Shown in pieces: positions 11,830 through 22,885 of a stretch of DNA of 64,000 bases. A program made the position numbers and the translations under genes. How positions within the stretch are numbered: the stretch's first letter is position 1; each line of letters opens with the position of its first letter. Source of the stretch: Leuctra nigra (taxonomy: Eukaryota; Arthropoda; Insecta; Plecoptera; Leuctridae); contig OW203769.1 of NCBI GenBank assembly GCA_934045905.1, forward strand, positions 13,547,705-13,611,704. The letters are read 5' to 3'. The notes beneath the pieces were generated by a model. The model was given only the letters and a program-made list of their open reading frames with translations. It was not told the origin of the DNA and ran no database searches.

Positions 11830-12085
11830 TTACGGTACTCTTATGGCTGTATGTGTTTGTTTGTTTGTTTTTGTTTTTGTCTGCAGTGCACAGATCAAAC
11901 CGTTCCACCAATCGATCCGAAATTTTGCAGACACTCTAATGTTACAGGACGGTCTCGAGTATAGTTTTGGAACAGAATCCTCTGCATTTTTGAAAATTAC
12001 AACGGGAACGTTTGACCGATAAACTTAAAATTTTGAATAGTCACTGGGACCAATGTTTTAGGTAATTTTGTCAATTTTCAGACTA
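11830..12085 (+). mobile_element. Family B internal fragment
   Basis: After a TGTTTGTTTGTTTTTG run, the text CGATCCGAAATTTTGCAGAC matches the inner region of the 6685-7657 element and of 2600-2650. ACTTAAAATTTTGAATAGTC matches 10440. Confidence 0.45.
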
Positions 12086-12456
12086 ATCTGCTGTTCTTAG
12101 TAGGTAGTTATTCACATTTTACGAACATTTTATGCGTATAAGGAAATTTCTCTATACAGATTTGTTTGAAAATTGTCAAAAACACCTAAATGTGGTGACT
12201 ATGCAAGTTTTAATCCAGAGATATGTTCAGTACGAAAAGAATCACTCACATTACAAAAATACATCGATTTACCTCCTAAAGTTATAAATCTGACCCGTCA
12301 ACGTGCCAACAAAATGTCTGTCCTCAGGTGGAAAAATCACTTATTTAGCATTTCTGATATAAGTGATATAAGTGACATTTCTGATATAAACAAAAGAAGT
12401 TCGTGCAAGCTTTGATTACACAGGTACAGCCTCATGCTCTGCAGAAGTTGCGTCCG

Positions 12457-12570
12457 CAAGTAGATATTTGCGGATGTCAGTCCTCAACACCACAAGACCG
12501 TGAGCTAATAATCTTATGGACGGATTCTCGTCGATAAATCTTGAAATTCTTTTGAACATGAGGCTGGTAA
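12457..12570 (+). repeat. Family F repeat, copy 1
   Basis: GCAAGTAGATATTTGCGGAT and the following TCAGTCCTCAACACCACAAG are repeated almost exactly at 18719. Both copies end near a GAACATGAGGC/GAGCATGAGGC motif. Confidence 0.65.
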
Positions 12571-12939
12571 CAAATAACATATAATTTGTTCTTAACCAGA
12601 GCCACCCAGACAGTTTTCACCGCCATCTGGATCGCTCAATGACACAGTAGCCACGGCCCAGTACCTGCACTGTCTGGGTTGTGTCTGCTGGAATTAATTG
12701 CATCGTCACACACCGCAGCGCTGCAGACGCCGCGCTCTGTAATCTGCAGAGTTTACTGCGAAAACAGTAGGGGTTTCCTGGTATTTATTACCATGCACTG
12801 CCTTCTCAGATGGAACCTACAAACATCATAATAATGCAGTAGGCTGTGATTAGAACGTCTTAGGTTGTTTCTTAATTGTGGCTTATAAGGAGTGGGTGGT
12901 AATGCTGTTGATTCTATACTCAGGTGGCTCGGGTTCGAT

Positions 12940-13385
12940 CTTTCTTTATTCATAGCTTGCGCGAACTTATTTTGATTTATCATGCAATGTACAAATATAA
13001 GTTTTTCCCCAAGGACAATTTGTTGGCATGTTGACGGGTGACGGGCCAAATATAAATTGAGGTAAATCGATGTATTTTTTGTAATGTGTGAGTGAAATTC
13101 TTTTCATATTAAAAATTTCTCCGGAGCTTACAATTGCCCAGGGGCTGGATTCACGAAAATTACTATCTGCTAATACCTACGTATTATCTTTTGATTTAAT
13201 ATACCAATAACACAAATGAAAGATAATTCCAAAGATACGTGTTAGGAGATAAAACTTCTTTGTGAATCCAGCCCCAGGTACCTAAATATTAAAACTATCT
13301 CGATAAAAAAAAAGATTGACAGCTATTTGGTGCCTTCAAGATGGTGCAACAATGACGGATTTCTCGTGCAAAATATGGTTTTATG
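12940..13385 (+). mobile_element. Family X repeat, interrupted
   Basis: Contains TTGTTGGCATGTTGACGGGT and GAGGTAAATCGATGTATTTT, shared with 30750-30900 and 37440-37700. It also contains TCTCCGGAGC and, past the insertion, a GCCTTCAAGATGGTGCAACA segment shared with 37660. A small element interrupts it at 13141-13277. Confidence 0.6.
13141..13277. mobile_element. MITE with GGGGCTGGATTCAC ends
   Basis: Terminal inverted repeats GGGGCTGGATTCAC and GTGAATCCAGCCCC bound 137 bp. The related family X copy at 37600 reads straight through (CCCAGGTACC), which gives an empty site. A short duplication of about 3-4 bases (CCAG) is possible. Confidence 0.8.
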
Positions 13386-13444
13386 TTTCCCCTGCAGTTT
13401 AGTACCATTGTTGGGAAGCAGATTTCCTCTATTTAGGTCAACAA

Positions 13445-13535
13445 AAAATAAGGAAAGAAAGAACGAGAGAAAGAGGAAAAGAGCTTGAATGAGAGAAAGA
13501 GAGAATTGGAAGAAAATAAGAAAATAAAGATAGAG
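13445..13535. repeat. Purine-rich tract
   Basis: About 90 bases of almost pure A and G (AAAGAAAGAACGAGAGAAAG and similar). It is low-complexity and may form unusual DNA structure. Confidence 0.6.
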
Positions 13536-14095
13536 GTCGCGAAAAACGATTGAAAATTATCGTTTAATAATGGGTAGGGCTAGGATGTTAAGGACATATC
13601 CTTTTTTAGTTTTTTGTTCAGACACGTCTAAAAATGATATACATAAATGTGTTTCATTTTGCCTGAAAATGCCTTTATCTAATTTTTTAATGAATTCAGT
13701 CCTTTTCTTGCTATTTAAAGGTCTTTTTGTCTCTTTTTAAAATTATTGTAAAAAATAATATGAAATGTTTGTTGCAACCTACAACAATTTTATGAATTTT
13801 GGTCTAGACAACAATTCATAAAATTTTCATCCACGTCATTTGGATGGCCATCAACAATTGACACTTGATACATTGACACATTCATACAATAATTTAAGTT
13901 AATTTTAATATTTACTCCAAGTCTAACTCCTATACCAATAAATCGAATAATATGTTGACGAATATTAAATACCATAAAATTTGATTGGTCCTTTTTCGGG
14001 ATTTTGTGGTCCTTTTTTGGTACTATTTTGGACGTTACATAGGTCCTAAACATCCTAGCTCTAATAATGGGAAAGATGTGTGTAACATGTGAATA
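13536..14095. other. No gene recognised
   Basis: AT-rich. A 87-codon minus-strand frame at 13790-14053 has no recognisable motif and is probably chance. Confidence 0.35.
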
Positions 14096-14099
14096 AAGG

Positions 14100-14360
14100 C
14101 CCGTGAACCAAGCGTCTTATCTCTGCAGATGCATGACGCATGAATAAGTCTAAGAATGCCACTGAAACTGTGCAAAGTGACCCGCTATTTGCATCCTAGC
14201 AGAGACGGCTAAAAAGCGTGCAGCAAGTGGGTCGTCGCGTCGCTTAGCAACCGACAACAATGGGATTCTGTTCTCGAGATTATCTTCGAGCGGCGAGTTT
14301 CTTTCAATTCGATGTTTTCACGCAGCATTCCTCACGACTGCAGACCTTATCGGCCAATCA
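14100..14360. promoter_or_regulatory. CpG-richer patch with an RFX X-box-like motif
   Basis: GTCGCTTAGCAAC at 14239-14251 fits the RFX X-box pattern RYYNYY-N-RRNRAC. The surrounding 200 bases are GC- and CpG-richer than the flanks. No transcript start or exon could be shown, so the regulatory role is inference. Confidence 0.25.
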
Positions 14361-14429
14361 GAAACAAGATTAAACGCCGTTCAGGGAAATTCTGGTATAC
14401 TTTTTATTTTATTTATTTTAGTGGTGTTT

Positions 14430-14562
14430 TATGTTGCATTGTCCTGCAACTAGGCTAATGGTGACGAATTAATGATGATGACGATGACGAATCATCAAGT
14501 AGTAGAGGTAAGGATTGACGGTGGCAAGGAGACGGTCGTGACCTATTAGTTAGGATCTCCAG
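14430..14562 (-). mobile_element. SINE 3' fragment
   Basis: Reads as the reverse of the SINE tail: TGCATTGTCCTGCAACTAGG, then ATGATGATGACG, then GACGGTCGTGACCTATTAG. The matching forward motifs are in the full copy at 48361-48634. The tRNA head is absent. Confidence 0.65.
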
Positions 14563-15446
14563 AATTTCAACAAAAACCAAGGAATCTAAAAGATACCTAC
14601 AGTTTCTCGCAATATTAAAATATTACCATTTTGATTGTAATCTTAATGACTTTTTCCCCCCAATTTACTCGTCTTTTATTTTAATTTTTATTGAACAATG
14701 CAGATATTTTCTTGGTAGTTCTCGATTTGTTCTAAAACATTTCATTTACAGTTTTTATTTTACAGATATAAATTGTGATTTACAACAATACTCTACAAAA
14801 CACGAGAGAAGGGATATAGAAGCCACACTAAAGGCTCAATTTCCACTTCGAATACTGTTAATTTCTTTAGACAGTAGACAAATTACTGTCAAAAGTTCAT
14901 ACAACAAGAAATAAAACCTTTGCGAAAATGAAACACGTTCAATGACAACTAAATAAAAATGTGATAAATTCTCGCACGTGTTCAAATTGGCCAATCAGTC
15001 ATCGTGAACTGCAGGTGCATAATGCGCAACTGCATCCGCTGCACTTTCAGCGTGCATCGCCCGCGGTGCATCCTCCTCGACTGGGTTCGAGCCCGGGTCC
15101 GGTCGGTTGCAATCAGAGCGTGGTGGACCGGGCGTGGGCCCCAAACACGCCACACTAGTGATATCTGGACTAGTTTGATGAATTTATGCAGTGGTTTTGT
15201 TGGCTTTTGGCGAAGGTATCATGCTAATTATGTTTGACGATTTCGGGTGTGAAATCTAAGAGTATATTCTCCTGGAGCAGAATGCATTATGCATATTTGT
15301 TGAATTAATTATTGGCGTTTTGTAAATTAAGATTCGGATACCAAAATACGCAGAGCTTATTAGAGAATTTAAATACCTACCTATCCTAAAAGTGTCATCA
15401 TTTTCACAAGTCATAAAATTGAAAACTAAGTGGGAGTTTTCATGTT
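14563..15446. other. No gene; GC-rich patch with a B-box-like motif at 15000-15160
   Basis: The patch near 15080 contains GGGTTCGAGCCCGGG, like a pol III B box or the T-loop of a tRNA. No matching A box was found, so it may be a degenerate SINE head. The remainder is AT-rich with nothing recognised. Confidence 0.3.
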
Positions 15447-15450
15447 TCAG

Positions 15451-15685
15451 CTATAGGTAGAGACAAGATTATACATGGTTTTAAAATTGCACAAATTTCG
15501 TTTTATAAATATTGGTAATTTCGCGTTTTGGTGGTTTTAAGATATAATTTCTCTTAGTTCTATGTTAATCAACACAAATGATATAAAATCAAATATTTAA
15601 AGCTTTACAAAATGTTTGATTTTAAAGCGAAATTTCGTGATTAAAAGTGATAAAACCATATTATAATCTTGGCTCTAGCTATAGG
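15451..15685. mobile_element. Foldback element
   Basis: The ends CTATAGGTAGAGACAAGATT and AATCTTGGCTCTAGCTATAG are inverted repeats, continuing inward to ATGGTTTT/AAAACCAT and CGAAATTTCG-like sequence. About 235 bp, AT-rich inside. Confidence 0.65.
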
Positions 15686-16580
15686 ACATTTTAAGAATTA
15701 TAATGTTAGAAAATTAATAATTATTGTTAATTTCAATAAAAACTAAGTGGGTTTTATACAATTGAAATTGTGATATTTCAATCATGCTCATCATATTTCT
15801 GAGTTTCACTAAAAACTGATTTTCATTGGCTAGAAATTTAAAATTGCACAATTTAAATAATTGTGTTATGCACTTTTTCGAATAGCAGCGTTTTTCTTGT
15901 AAAGGTGGGTAGATAAAAGAAATAATTCATGTACTATTAACATGAGGTCAAAATGGAAAAATTCTAGTCTTTCCCGTTTCTCGAAATAATTCTAAGTCCT
16001 GAAGTTTAATTAAACACAATGACACCAAACTCATGTTCTTGAAATTTTAATTTATAGTCTTATCAATGCAATTTACATTAATTTACATTTTAAAAAATTG
16101 CCCCGCGAAAGGGCAACTTTCTGATGACGAATAACAACCGAAAATGGCTATGATTTCATATGGCCTATTTCACCATCTTTAAATCACCGTAATTAATAAT
16201 TAATATAGTGGGAGGTTCTGAACACTGTCATTTGAAACCCTAACACTGAGAGCATAATTCATAATCCGAGGAAAAAACATGCTAAGATGCTGATGCTGTA
16301 TTAATGAGGACGTTAAATTACTTGAGAATCTGAGTGGGCGATTGTGTCGGTATGCAAATTCGATTTCAGGTATTTTGATGGCATGTAAGCGGGCCAGAGT
16401 GTGTTTTTTTTGCCGAGTGCACCTGGATTTTGGTCTTGATTTGTTGCTTGGAATGTGATTGGAGAAGAAGTTGTGATTTTTGCTCGAGCTGTCAAACTTA
16501 CTGGCACATGCTCTTGTGTGGAAGGGTATTTTTAAAACGAAAACTTAAAAAAATTAAGATTTACTATATTTGAGCTAGGA
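15686..16580. other. No gene recognised
   Basis: AT-rich; short open frames only, none with recognisable features. Confidence 0.35.
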
Positions 16581-16581
16581 T

Positions 16582-16950
16582 AAGTGTTGTGACTTATAGA
16601 TAAAATAATGTAGATAATTATCTAGATATTTTTTTATCTATTATCTTTTCTAGTTAAATAATTGATTATCTATGTCATTGTATGATAAAAAATATTGTTT
16701 TCTATATTGGAATTTATCTAGATAAAAAAATATAACATTCAAAATGCATTGTGTGTATGAACATGCACGAACCTCAAATGTCAGATAAAAAAGGAAAATC
16801 AACTCCATTTAATCGCATTAGTTGGCTTGTTTTGATGGCCCAATTTTTTAAAATCTCGAGTTTCGAATTTAGGATTCGAAAATAATTAGGGAACTGTAGT
16901 ATTTGGTAGAAAAATGATCTATTATCTACAACAATTATCTAGATAATTGC
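16582..16950 (+). mobile_element. hAT-like element, decayed copy
   Basis: AGTGTTGTGACTTATAGATAA at the left matches the TIR of the intact element at 32348-34548, and the interior repeats TTATCTAGATAA. A clean right TIR was not found, so this copy is decayed or truncated. Confidence 0.55.
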
Positions 16951-16951
16951 A

Positions 16952-17156
16952 CTCTCGATGTTGCATTGCACACTTTTGGAATGATGTAATCATCAATTGC
17001 CATTTGACTGATGTCAACGCAACTACAGTTATTTTGAATTATTCTCTTACACAATTACTTATGTCACCATTACAAACATGATTGGATGAAGGCATAATGA
17101 TTTTTTATGAGCTACTCAAGAATCATTGCCATGGACTTATGGCTTTCTACCTCTGA
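16952..17156 (-). mobile_element. Family C element
   Basis: The motifs CACTTTTGGAATGATGTAAT, CATTTGACTGATGTCAAC and, at the far end, CTTTCTACCTCTGAG are the reverse complement of family C (best copies 51252-51490 and 52540-52765). Confidence 0.6.
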
Positions 17157-17336
17157 GCTACAGAGATTATTTCTTTGTTTTGCTCAGTCGAGAGCCAAAT
17201 GGTGGGAAGGTTCCTTGCTAATAGGACACTACCGACTTCTTCCTTCCGTCCATCCTAACCCATTCTTTTCATCATCTCCTTATCATCATCATCAACATTA
17301 GCAGTTGCAGAACAGTGCGACGTTAAACTTCATCAG
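17157..17336 (+). mobile_element. SINE 3' part
   Basis: Contains CAGTCGAGAGCCAAATGGTG, a CATCATCATCAACATTAGC run and the end CAGAACAGTGCGACGTTAAA, as in the full SINE at 48361-48634. The head is missing, and the fragment sits between two family C copies in opposite orientation. Confidence 0.7.
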
Positions 17337-17354
17337 AATCTCAGAACAAATCTG

Positions 17355-17560
17355 TACCTCAGAAGTAGAAGGCCTGTAGTACATTTCAATAATTCTTATG
17401 AGCTCAAAAACCAGTAATTCTGTCTTCATCCATACATATTTGTTATGATGACATGAGTCATTGTGTGAGAGAATACTTCAATATAACTGTATTGGTTGAC
17501 ATCTGTCAAATATCAATTGAGAGCTTGATTACATAATTCCAAAGAGTGCAACGCCGAGGA
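17355..17560 (+). mobile_element. Family C element
   Basis: Begins ACCTCAGAAGTAGAAGG and continues ATTCTTATGAGCTCAAAAAC, GACATGAGTCATTGTGTGAG and TTACATAATTCCAAAGAGTG, all family C landmarks. The distal end runs into family E. Confidence 0.7.
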
Positions 17561-17958
17561 ATTCGACTCTCGCCCGCCCGCGAATATTTTTCTGGCAAAT
17601 ACTTCGTAAATGGAAGAATGAAATTAAAATTCCAGTTTTAACATTTTTGAAGTGAAATAAATGGTTGATCCGACTAGATTATGTTTTCAAATGTCATTCA
17701 CGATAGTTCAGGGATGAAATTGGGGTCGTGAAAACCCTCTAGATTAAAAAAAACGTTTTTTTTAATTCAAAATAGAGCATATTTAATTTTAATATATCCG
17801 TCACTTTACTGATGCAATAGCTGTCAGAACACAGTATACTTCTAAATCATAGCTTTATTTGTATAAATAAGTAAGTTATTGGAGTTTTTGTCACAGTCAA
17901 TTTACGTCCCATTTACGAAGTCTTTGCCAGAAAAAATCTCGCCTCCCGCCCCTCCTCT
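17555..17958 (+). mobile_element. Family E inverted-repeat element
   Basis: Imperfect terminal repeats GCGAATATTTTTCTGGCAAA and CTTTGCCAGAAAAAATCTCG bound about 400 bp. A second copy with the same order of motifs lies at 46128-46515. No coding capacity was seen. Confidence 0.7.
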
Positions 17959-17965
17959 GAGGTAC

Positions 17966-18166
17966 ACCCAACAAATCATAAAACGGTATTTGAACGAAAC
18001 AGATTGGCTGCTGGTCAGGTTCATTGACAATCAATCCTTGTTATTATCAATGAAATCAGAGCTCACCTACTAGAGGTAGATGACGAGTTAGCATAGACTT
18101 CATCGGATGATGCCATCACATTTATTTCTGACAATCCATTTCTTTCAAATACCGTTTTATGAATTA
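17966..18166 (+). mobile_element. Family D element
   Basis: Contains AAACGGTATTTGAACGAAAC at the left, TTGACAATCAATCCTTGTTA in the middle and TTCAAATACCGTTTTATGAA at the right. The ends are inverted repeats of each other. Other copies are at 23182, 24325, 24582 and 25271. Confidence 0.75.
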
Positions 18167-18171
18167 TCGAG

Positions 18172-18340
18172 TCTACAGTGCTGTATCAATGTGTATGCAA
18201 GAGTCATGCTGCACGGCTCGCTGCCAGTGCTGTACTGGACTCCCGCCCCTCTACCTCCGAGGTACAGTGCTGTATCGATGTGTATGCAAGAGTCATGCTG
18301 CACGGCTCGCAGCCAGTGCTGTACTCGCACAACTCGTAGT
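18172..18340. repeat. 89-bp tandem duplication in GC-rich sequence
   Basis: TACAGTGCTGTATCAATGTG at 18174 recurs with one change at 18263, and the next 40 bases (including GAGTCATGCTGCACGGCTCG) are nearly identical. Open frames of 64 and 125 codons cross the duplication in two plus-strand frames, one giving Cys-rich repeats. Neither has a recognised domain. It could be a duplicated exon remnant or simply duplicated non-coding DNA. Confidence 0.6.
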
Positions 18341-18718
18341 CACGACGTGCTGAAACTGGGCCAAGTTGCAAACCTCGCCTTCGACGAAATAACTGAGTCG
18401 CGCCCGCAAGAACGATGCACCAACACCCTCACATCAGATCGCTTCTCCCAACTCTCTCTCTCCAGCGTCCATCATGAGAGGTAGCACCAGAAGACATCAG
18501 ACAGCCGGCATCGAGAGAAGTTCATGGTTAGCTTGAGAAATCCCTCGTTGTTGACACCAACTTGAATAGCTGTGTGTCTATGACTTTTTTGGCGATGTTT
18601 TTAAAGATATTTTTTAATGGTTTTACGAGCAATATAAGTTACGGAATCATACTTTTTATCAAATTACATCAATGCCAACATAAAGTCTGCACTCGGGTTT
18701 TTTTTTGGCAAGTTTGAG

Positions 18719-18850
18719 CGCGCAAGTAGATATTTGCGGATGTCAGTCCTCAACACCACAAGACCGTGTGCTAATCTTTATGGACGGAATTCAGTAGCCT
18801 CTGGGCACAGTCTTGCAGACTAATATCAAAATATTTTTGAGCATGAGGCC
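18719..18850 (+). repeat. Family F repeat, copy 2
   Basis: Matches 12457-12570 over GCAAGTAGATATTTGCGGAT, CAACACCACAAGACCGTG and a terminal GAGCATGAGGC. Confidence 0.65.
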
Positions 18851-18965
18851 TTATTTTTACCTGACACTGAATTCGCAAGATTTCCAACCACAGTAACCAT
18901 AAATGGAAATTAAAGAAATAAATGATTTCTTTCAAGAAATTTCTTTAAAAGTTTTAACGCAACAT

Positions 18966-19095
18966 TGGACCCTATTCTAAAAGTTCATTTCTGATTTTGT
19001 GTCATTGTCAATCAATGCTTCAAAGTTCAATGTGTATTAACATCTTAAGTCAAACTCAATCATATCAGAATCCGATTCCATTCCATCGGAAATGG
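18966..19095 (+). mobile_element. GGGCCCTATTCT-family element, decayed
   Basis: GGACCCTATTCTAAAAGTTC at the left resembles the TIR GGGCCCTATTCTAGAAC of the copy at 42726-42850, and CCATTCCATCGGAAATGG on the right echoes its inner motif. The right TIR is missing. Confidence 0.4.
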
Positions 19096-20018
19096 CTAAC
19101 AAGATGGCTCAGAAGAGTATAGAATTAAAACAAAAAGAGTGCCCATCGGGTCCCACCCCTTACAGGCGAATTTATCTCATTCTATTCGTCACAAAAATAT
19201 ACATATTTACAAAAATATACATATACATATTTTTGTGAGTGACAAAATCCTGGAGGCTTGGCTCATTTCTCCTGCTAAAAATTGAAGAATGTTGTTTAAT
19301 GAACAATCTTTATTTTAACGCTCATTTTATGTACGAATAATTTACAAGCAAACTCGTCTTGGCACGTACTAAAACAACGTCCCAACGAAACAGACGAGCA
19401 GCTTGATTTAAATTTTATTGTGTGCCTCGCGAAACGGGTTTCAAATTTAATCGAATAATTTGTTCGAAAGAGTTTTGATATATTAATTATTAATGAACAT
19501 CCTTTTGAATAAAAACTGCAACATAAAATATGGACTTTGGAATATTATACTTAAACATTATAAGTTATGTGCCAAATCAGAAAGTTTAAAAAATTATTTT
19601 TCGCTCATTTGTAACCAAGTTGAACTGTCATTATTTTGCTGAAAATTGATATTATTTTTCCAACAATTTATTCTTGTTTCGGTAGAGTAATTTTAATTGA
19701 AATTCCTATGTGTCCATCAAGTAAACCCTAGTCTGGTTTTTGACATAAACTTTCTTTTAATTACTCCTTATCATGTACCTGTCAATTACCCATCGGTCTA
19801 AAAGTAATTTGATCCAATTTAGCAAATATCTTGTATCAAAGAATGTGACTAAGTAGCTTGATATTGACCCACTAATGTGACTTTGTTAAAACAATATATT
19901 ATTTTTAATATCTTCTCTAATTATTTAGTACACACTCTGCATATTGAGTAGGTACCTAATTTCTTCTGCATTGCATTTGAAAATTATGTTCTGTTTATAT
20001 ATAGGTCCTGCAGGTTGC
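19096..20018. other. No gene recognised
   Basis: AT-rich. Around 19187-19240 a short palindromic cluster of ACAAAAATATACATA and its complement occurs. Nothing else was identified. Confidence 0.4.
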
Positions 20019-20019
20019 A

Positions 20020-20328
20020 TTTTTTTTTAGATGAAACCGCATGCGAAAATAATTGACTATGCGAAATCAAGTATAGCTTCTTTCGTTTTTTAGTGTCAAT
20101 TTAGTTGCATCCATTGTGCAGTGGCACAATTCCGTATGGAGAACATTTTCAATAAAGTCGAGAAGTCACCCAGAAGGGCATTCTTGAGTTTGTTGAAAAT
20201 GTTCGCTATGCGGAAACGATCCACTGCACAATGGATTCAGCTAAACACAAAAACACACAAAACAAAACAAAATCACTCTATTTCGCAAACCTACTAACAT
20301 TTTTGCATGCAGTTTCATTCAAAAATAG
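20020..20328. mobile_element. Foldback element, arms about 145 bp
   Basis: Left landmarks AGATGAAACCGCATGCGAAA and TCCATTGTGCAGTGG are mirrored by CCACTGCACAATGGA and TTTTTGCATGCAGTTTCATT. GAACATTTTCAATAAA pairs with TTTGTTGAAAATGTTC near the centre. The whole unit is an imperfect hairpin of about 300 bp. Confidence 0.75.
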
Positions 20329-20335
20329 ACACCCA

Positions 20336-20479
20336 GGGCCTCTCGAAACAGTTATCACGTCATAAGTTATGATGACAAAAAGTCATAATATTAACATGGT
20401 GAGAGATAGGACAAACCTCATTATGAAATCATAACTTGGAGATATGACGTGATAACTGCGTTTCGAGAATAGACCCCCT
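20336..20479 (+). mobile_element. MITE with CTCGAAACAGTTATCACGTC ends
   Basis: CTCGAAACAGTTATCACGTC on the left faces GACGTGATAACTGCGTTTCG on the right. A second copy, 40041-40187, shares ends and inside (AAAGTCATAATATTAACATG). Confidence 0.85.
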
Positions 20480-21182
20480 GGTTTTAACTTCGTGTTTAAA
20501 TAACAAATAAATTATAATAACGCATACAAAAAAATCACTGATAGAGTTTTGTGAATTACCATGCATTTTCTTTACATGCCATTTTAAAAGGCAAAGAAAA
20601 CAAATGAGTTTTTTCGTGGTTTCTCTCGATGGGGCGATGCCAAGCTAGGACGACAGGATCGGCCACTTTGGCGCTAGCGTCGAGGCTGTGCTTTTCAAAT
20701 CAACGTATTTCTTACCCCACACTCCGTATTTTCATGTTATATTATAAGAATTAATGTTGATATTTGGTTATTTACCGAAAGAGTGGATAATTATTAGAAA
20801 TGATAGTGTAATAACAATATTTTGATCATATAATGACAGCTCACAGAAATATTTTTGTTTCCAGTGCTTTCTTGAACTGACTCACGGCACAATGGAATTT
20901 TGTAACTTTCTATTAAAACAATTGAGAGGGTGTCGCTTCAGATTGAAATCGAATTTGCTTAAGATATTGCACTATCTTCTTATTTTTACACGTTTTATTA
21001 TACTAGAGTAAAAAATATATGTATCTAAACAGTAAGTACATCTTCTTACGCCTGTCAAAATAAAGTTTCGCGAGTTTTAATTTTGAGTGGCACGAACAGC
21101 TTACTTCAAAGCTTACTTCACACTTCTTACTCACTCCCGATGGCAGCGCTGCAGCACAATAGCGGGAAAAAGTTTGGCTAGT
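20480..21182. other. No gene recognised
   Basis: AT-rich, with a small GC-richer piece at 20625-20690. No exon could be supported. Confidence 0.35.
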
Positions 21183-21722
21183 GCCCTATCGCGAGGCAAA
21201 TGATGGGAAGGTTCACCACTAATACTGCATCGACCAGCTCCTTCCCACCGCACATATCATAATCATTCATCCGTCGCCATTACCCTAGTTCAGGGGTCGG
21301 TAACCTGCGGCTCCTTGGTGGTTCTTAAATGGCTCTTTTTAATTTAGATGAAGATATGGAATCGAAAAATTTTGAAATTTGGAAACGTTCATTTTAGAGT
21401 TTCAGAATCACTTTTAAATGGTTACTGTTCTAAAAAACCGCCCTACGGGGCAATAATTACCAATTGGAAGTTTATTTGATTCTATTAGTTAATTTTAGAG
21501 TCCCAGAATCACTTTTAAAAAACGCTCTGCGGGGAAACATCTGGGTGGCTTCGTCAAAATATCTGAATAAACAACTACTTCAATTTATTATTTTCGATGT
21601 TTGATTGCCTCTACTGCGGCTCCCATTATTGTCTAATTTATTAATTTTTGGTAAATTGGCTCCTTGACCAAAACGGTTGCCGACCCCTGCCCTAGTTGCA
21701 AAAGACTGTCCCATTAAACAGA
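21183..21722 (+). mobile_element. SINE 3' fragment, split by a hAT element
   Basis: GAGGCAAATGATGGGAAGGT and AATCATTCATCCGTCGCCAT match the SINE body. The SINE stops at CCCTAGTT (21290) and resumes at the second CCCTAGTT (21690) with TGCAAAAGACTGTCCCATTA. The intervening 399 bp are the hAT insertion. Confidence 0.7.
21291..21689 (+). mobile_element. Non-autonomous hAT element with 8-bp TSD
   Basis: Terminal inverted repeats CAGGGGTCGGTAACC and GGTTGCCGACCCCTG are of the well-known hAT type. The 8-base target duplication CCCTAGTT is exact at 21283-21290 and 21690-21697. The interior carries two copies of CCAGAATCACTTTTAAA and an AAAAACGCCCTGCGGGG-like motif, linking it to the debris near 9.5 and 11.2 kb. 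No transposase frame is present. Confidence 0.95.
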
Positions 21723-22885
21723 TAAAATCGCCCTCTCCGGGATTCGAACCTGCCCGAGTTCCTCGCAGACAAAGCGGCACCTGAGATTTCCATATCTGGT
21801 TTATATAAGTCACTCTGTGGCAATCGGCGCAGCAACAAAGGTTACAAAATGCAGATTTCTTCATACTCCTAGCGTTGTTTTGCTCGACCACTGCTGTAAA
21901 TGTAAATGCCGTAAATGCCGTTATGTAAATGCACGCGGAGATCGAATCGGATTTGGAAACGTACAAATTGTTCACGGGCACTTTGCCGACGGTTTCCTGC
22001 CAGTAAAGTGGACGGCTGCTTGTTTTCTTTGGTCCCTTTGAGCGCGGTGTGATTTGTGACTTATGTAATATGCACTTGTTTCATTCTGAGTGGCGAAATC
22101 GACGAATACCTGGGCTTCAAAGTCATTTGGTTTGAACCCACTTATTACAATAATCATTACCAGCTGTTGCAATGTAATATTATTTATGCTTTATTGTTGT
22201 CTGTACCTAGTATTCAAAAATATTCTCAAACCATTTTAAACTATAGATATTTTTCAATACTTCAGCACATTAGCCTAAGGGCAAAGGATGAGGTACATTT
22301 TGTGCATAGACAGAAGTGTCCTACAGCAAATACATTTTTAATATCCAAAGATTTGGGGAATCTGAATAATTATTAAAACTCACTTTTTGGTCAATTTGTG
22401 ACTGTTTTGAAAAAATTTGGTACATACTTTGGTAATAACTGAGACAAATTATCGCTTTTATATACATTTTCATACAAATCATGACACACATAAAATTGAC
22501 AAATTGAACAGAGAAAAAACAAAAAGAAGTACAAGAAATAAAAGAAATTTGGCTTCCTAAAAATACACAAAAATCAGATTAGTCTGAATGATACATAGGT
22601 ACATTTTCAGTTATGTTGAAGAAAACCCTGAAATTACATTTGAATACATTATGTAAGGAATTACTCGAAGAAACTCTATCTAGGATGAAATGTTGCTTTT
22701 CGAGGAAACCCGTTTGAATGAAATATTATTGAAAATAGTTTGACATAAGTCTTCATGTATTCTTACTCTTCGTACGCTTCAAAATGATTCCAACACATAA
22801 ATTATCCTGTTCACCGAATCCGCAACTAATTACCATGTCGTCTCCACTAAAGAGGCCACAATTTCACACTCCGCTCATCTCTAAA
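21723..22885. other. No gene recognised
   Basis: Several open frames of 66-133 codons overlap on both strands at 21580-22376, but none shows a domain, signal peptide or consistent coding bias. The rest is AT-rich. Confidence 0.35.

Noticed and set aside
21580..21981. 133-codon minus frame
   Set aside because: It overlaps the hAT element end and a SINE remnant and lacks any recognisable domain.
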